Part shown: positions 61,317 through 64,000 of the stretch, piece by piece
Layout of the letters: every line of letters begins with the position of its first letter
Numbering within the stretch: the stretch's first letter is position 1
NCBI GenBank assembly: GCA_014898415.1
Contig: RCTD01000031.1
Location: forward strand, 186,001 to 250,000
Origin: Stromatinia cepivora
Lineage: Eukaryota > Ascomycota > Leotiomycetes > Helotiales > Sclerotiniaceae
Length of the DNA stretch: 64,000 bases
Direction: 5' to 3'
Position numbers and translations under genes: made by a program
The notes under the pieces: model-generated
Told to the model about the DNA's origin: nothing
Database searches by the model: none
Seen by the model: the letters and a program-made list of their open reading frames with translations, nothing else

Positions 61317-63167
61317 ACGTGGTTTATCACCGGGTCGCCAATATCACCGGATCGCCACTTTTTATATTATTCAATCATCTCAATTTCAATATACAATATT
61401 TCAACGAATTATTATAGAAACATTATCAAAAGAAATCTGAATCATTTTAGCTATTGAAGTTATTCGTAAATCTAAAAATCTATCAATTATTAAAGTTATA
61501 AAACTTTATATAATGCTTCGATTTATATTATACGATAAAATCAACAATCGAAGTAATCAAATGAAGATTCAAACGAATAATTATAAGATTATAGAATTAG
61601 AAGAAAAAATGATTGTTTAATATATATTCGATATGGATTTAAAAGGATTTCTATTTAAATTGAAGAATATGGAAGATATGATGAATTATATTCTTAAATC
61701 GAGGGGTGCAAAATGTATTAGGAAGTTTTGGGTATATTAATTCGTAAAATATTGAATTGAATTAAAGATATATTTTAATTATATTTATGATTTTCAAAGA
61801 GCTTTTTATGAAGACTCTAAGCTCATTAAAGAATGGTTTTGATTGATTACGAATATATAAATGAAATATAGTATTTTGGATAGCGATTTTTATAATTTCG
61901 ATGAAATAGACTTTATGATAGGGATTATATGTGTAGTAATGGTTATTATTAGTATTGAGAGATGTAGCAGAAATAAATCAGTACAATTAAGCAATCGAGA
62001 ATAGATTATAATAATAATATACAGAAATGAAGAGGATAAAATTATTCTTTTATTTTTAATAGTTTAAGGACAAGTTTATTTTTCCAATTAATATATCGAA
62101 ATGAATCTTTTTGTGAAATGGATTATTAAATTTATATTTAATGGGTAAATAAATAATGAAATAGATTTAAAATAATTAAAATACTTTGATAAGTATATTA
62201 AGAATTGAAGAAAGGGCAAATATTGAATATTGATGTTAAATGGATATGAAAATTATGAATCAATAGTTTTTCAAGTATATTATAAAGAGAACGATATTAT
62301 ATATTTATATTTATTATTATATTTAAATCATTTAATTTAGTTATTTAATATTAACTGTTTTGGTAATCTGAAATGTTTATATGATGATCAAATTAATGGA
62401 TTTATCAAAGTATATATCAAGTATATTTCAAAGATTGAATTCTTTATAACTTTTAAAACTGTATACAAAAAATCAATCATTTTTTAGAATATAAAAGCAG
62501 GATTTCGAGGAATAGGTTTAATCTTATTTAATCTTGAAACTATACTTTCGAAATTAGATATTCGAATTTGTATATTTATCCCTCCCTTTTTCGATTTAGA
62601 TCAATGGATCTTTTAAATTCTTTGCAATTCAATAGAAGTTTTTTCTCAATCAATATTAATTAAATCTCGAATAATTTGTTATCAATCAAGTTTCTTTATA
62701 TTTATATTCGAAATTGTATTAGTTTTAGCTAAGGGTATAGAAAGATTAGTTTATGAGAATATACTTTTAAATACAGAGAATCGTATATTTCGGGCAGCAA
62801 ATAAAGCATTAAACAAATATCGATATACGAAAAAAACTCAATTACATTAAGGAGGAGTGTTCATTGGATAAAAGGCTTTTGATATATTATCTCAGCAAAA
62901 GGTTGATATTCAGATTCAATGTGACGAATATCAAAAAGGGGGGAATTCTAATAGGGAAGTATCTTTTAATCGATGCTGTAGTAAATATGGAAAGATAGGA
63001 TATAATATAAGAATTTGTTAAAACAATATAATAGATCCTAGATTGTTAGATTCTTAATAGTTTTAATCAATTGATTTAATTGTTGTTGAATAATATAGAT
63101 TTAAAGTGATTGAATAGTATAAAAAGTGGCGACCCGGTGATATTGGCGATCCGATGATAAACCACGT
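61317..63167 (+). mobile_element. P2, Fot1/pogo-type DNA transposon
   Basis: 1,851 bp with TIRs of 61 bp (61317-61377 and 63107-63167), four transition mismatches, and TA on both sides (61315-61316 and 63168-63169). TIR start ACGTGGTTTATCACCGG. Each TIR contains two spaced copies of ATCACCGGRTCGCCA. Size, TIR length and TA target match Fot1/Flipper-like elements of ascomycetes. Confidence 0.93.
61430..63045 (+). pseudogene. P2 pogo/Fot1 transposase, RIP-inactivated
   Basis: A single frame can be followed with stops mostly at expected Trp, Gln or Arg codons. It shows KSKNLSIIKVIKLYIM (helix-turn-helix), ELEEKMIV then IFDMDLKGF (CENP-B-like domain, near 61585-61650), DSDFYNFDEIDFMIGI with the first catalytic Asp near 61900, and MLNGYENYES near 62235, where the second catalytic Asp is now Asn. 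CCSKYGKIGYNIRIC near 62978-63022 is a degraded zinc knuckle at the C-terminus. Position-by-position it matches Fot1-type transposases. Confidence 0.85.
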
Positions 63168-63254
63168 TATATTTATTAACTATTTCCGCGCGAGGTTTAC
63201 TATCTTTTTCAACCAACCCCCAGAATACTTATCCAAATAAACAAACAACCGAAT

Positions 63255-63386
63255 CCTAACCACAAACCCTAACCACAAACCCTAACCACAAACTCTAACC
63301 ACAAACCCTAACAACAAACCCTAACCACAAACCCTAACCACAAACCCTAACCACAAACCCTAACCACAAACCCTAACCACAAACCC
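63255..63386 (+). repeat. Minisatellite, 13-bp unit CCTAACCACAAAC (telomere-like core)
   Basis: About ten tandem copies, two with single changes (ACTCTAA, CTAACAACAAA). Each unit joined to the next contains ACCCTAACC, which includes the fungal telomere repeat CCCTAA/TTAGGG. Confidence 0.95.
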
Positions 63387-63520
63387 AAAAACATCAACAA
63401 AAACCCTCCCTCCTACCAACTTTCCCCACAAAGAAAATAGAATCCATCCATCCACCCCTCCCCCTTTACAACGTTAACCCTTCATCAAAATTCCACATAA
63501 CGAATACACAAGACCTCTCA

Positions 63521-63547
63521 TACACACACACACACACACACACACAC
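63521..63547 (+). repeat. AC dinucleotide microsatellite
   Basis: About 13 AC units that pass directly into the ACTC array. Confidence 0.95.
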
Positions 63548-63645
63548 TCACTCACTCACTCACTCACTCACTCACTCACTCACTCACTCACTCACTCACT
63601 CACTCACTCACTCACTCACTCACTCACTCACTCACTCACTCATTC
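63547..63645 (+). repeat. ACTC tetranucleotide microsatellite
   Basis: About 24 perfect CACT/ACTC units, ending in CATTCACTGA. Confidence 0.95.
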
Positions 63646-64000
63646 ACTGATGGCCCCGCTAACCATATAATTAGTAAAAAAAAAACTTGATAAGAAACTG
63701 AAAAAGTGAGATTTTGTATAATATCCACCAATAGAGACCTTCAAATATACTTTAGCATATAGAGCTCTTTATATTAATGTTGAATGTGTTCATTGGAATA
63801 GATGGGTGGGTACCTTCCATAATCGTATTGCCTCACTCCCCCATTAAAGTGTGATCACTCAAAGTGAACCAATTAAGCTTGATTCACTTCACGAACCTCA
63901 CCTGAGCTCATTATTCCTAAACACCTACTTCGTTCCCAAAACACATGCCAAATAACACATTCATATCACACCACATCGAGTCACATCTCATTTTATTTAA
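63646..64000. other. Unassigned right end
   Basis: Mixed-GC DNA without supported gene. A short inverted pair CACTTTG/CAAAGTG-like lies around 63848-63870 (GTGTGATCACTCAAAGTG). It may be the start of the next intergenic region or promoter. Confidence 0.4.

Noticed and set aside
1..64000. tRNA, rRNA and CRISPR arrays
   Set aside because: I looked for cloverleaf-like blocks and regular repeat-spacer patterns and saw none; all repeats found are LTRs, TIRs, satellites or arrays without unique spacers.

Overview
The window looks like a chromosome segment of a filamentous ascomycete. Compact genes with 56-81 bp GT-AG introns sit beside a very AT-rich block of retrotransposons that carries the C-to-T/G-to-A damage typical of repeat-induced point mutation (RIP). 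Gene content and long AT-isochores fit a Leotiomycete (Sclerotiniaceae-like), but the species cannot be named from this sequence alone.

Region 1 (1-50,500) is a nest of degenerate transposons. Several boundaries can be fixed exactly from matching LTRs and target-site duplications (TSDs). Family A copia occurs three times: A1 (minus, cut by the window edge), A2 (minus, 3731-16275) and A3 (plus, 18412-31740, TSD GTAAA). A chromodomain Ty3/gypsy element D (5258-12290, TSD ATTAA) sits inside the reverse transcriptase of A2. Copia B (23520-31365, TSD TATAA) sits inside the RNase H of A3. A second copy, B2 (minus, 37333-47881, TSD TTATT), sits inside a third copia, C (about 32090-49420). A small non-autonomous LTR element G (38786-41092, TSD AATTG) sits inside B2. 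A Fot1/pogo DNA transposon P1 (500-2683, TA duplication) sits inside A1. Two gypsy-like solo LTRs (16289-16579 and 49517-49778) and one fragment (17254-17424) complete the block.

Region 2 (50,500-59,700) is a normal-GC gene island with four supported genes: an asaB/CmcJ-type oxygenase (minus), a divergently transcribed Mup1-type amino-acid permease, a secreted cysteine- and Ser/Thr-rich protein with a GPI signal, and a 69-residue seed-maturation-protein-like stress protein. Each has one intron.

Region 3 (59,700-64,000) is AT-rich again. It has a G-depleted stretch, a possible mitochondrial insertion with GC-rich palindromes, a second Fot1/pogo transposon P2 (61317-63167) with 61-bp terminal inverted repeats, a 13-bp minisatellite with a telomere-like CCCTAA core, and long AC and ACTC microsatellites.

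The most unusual signal is a long reading frame on the antisense strand between pol and the 3' LTR in both copies of copia B. It has hydrophobic segments at both ends. Most stops seen are one RIP step from CAA, CAG or TGG, and at some positions a stop in one copy is CAA in the other. Second is element G, which carries an antisense piece of family A.
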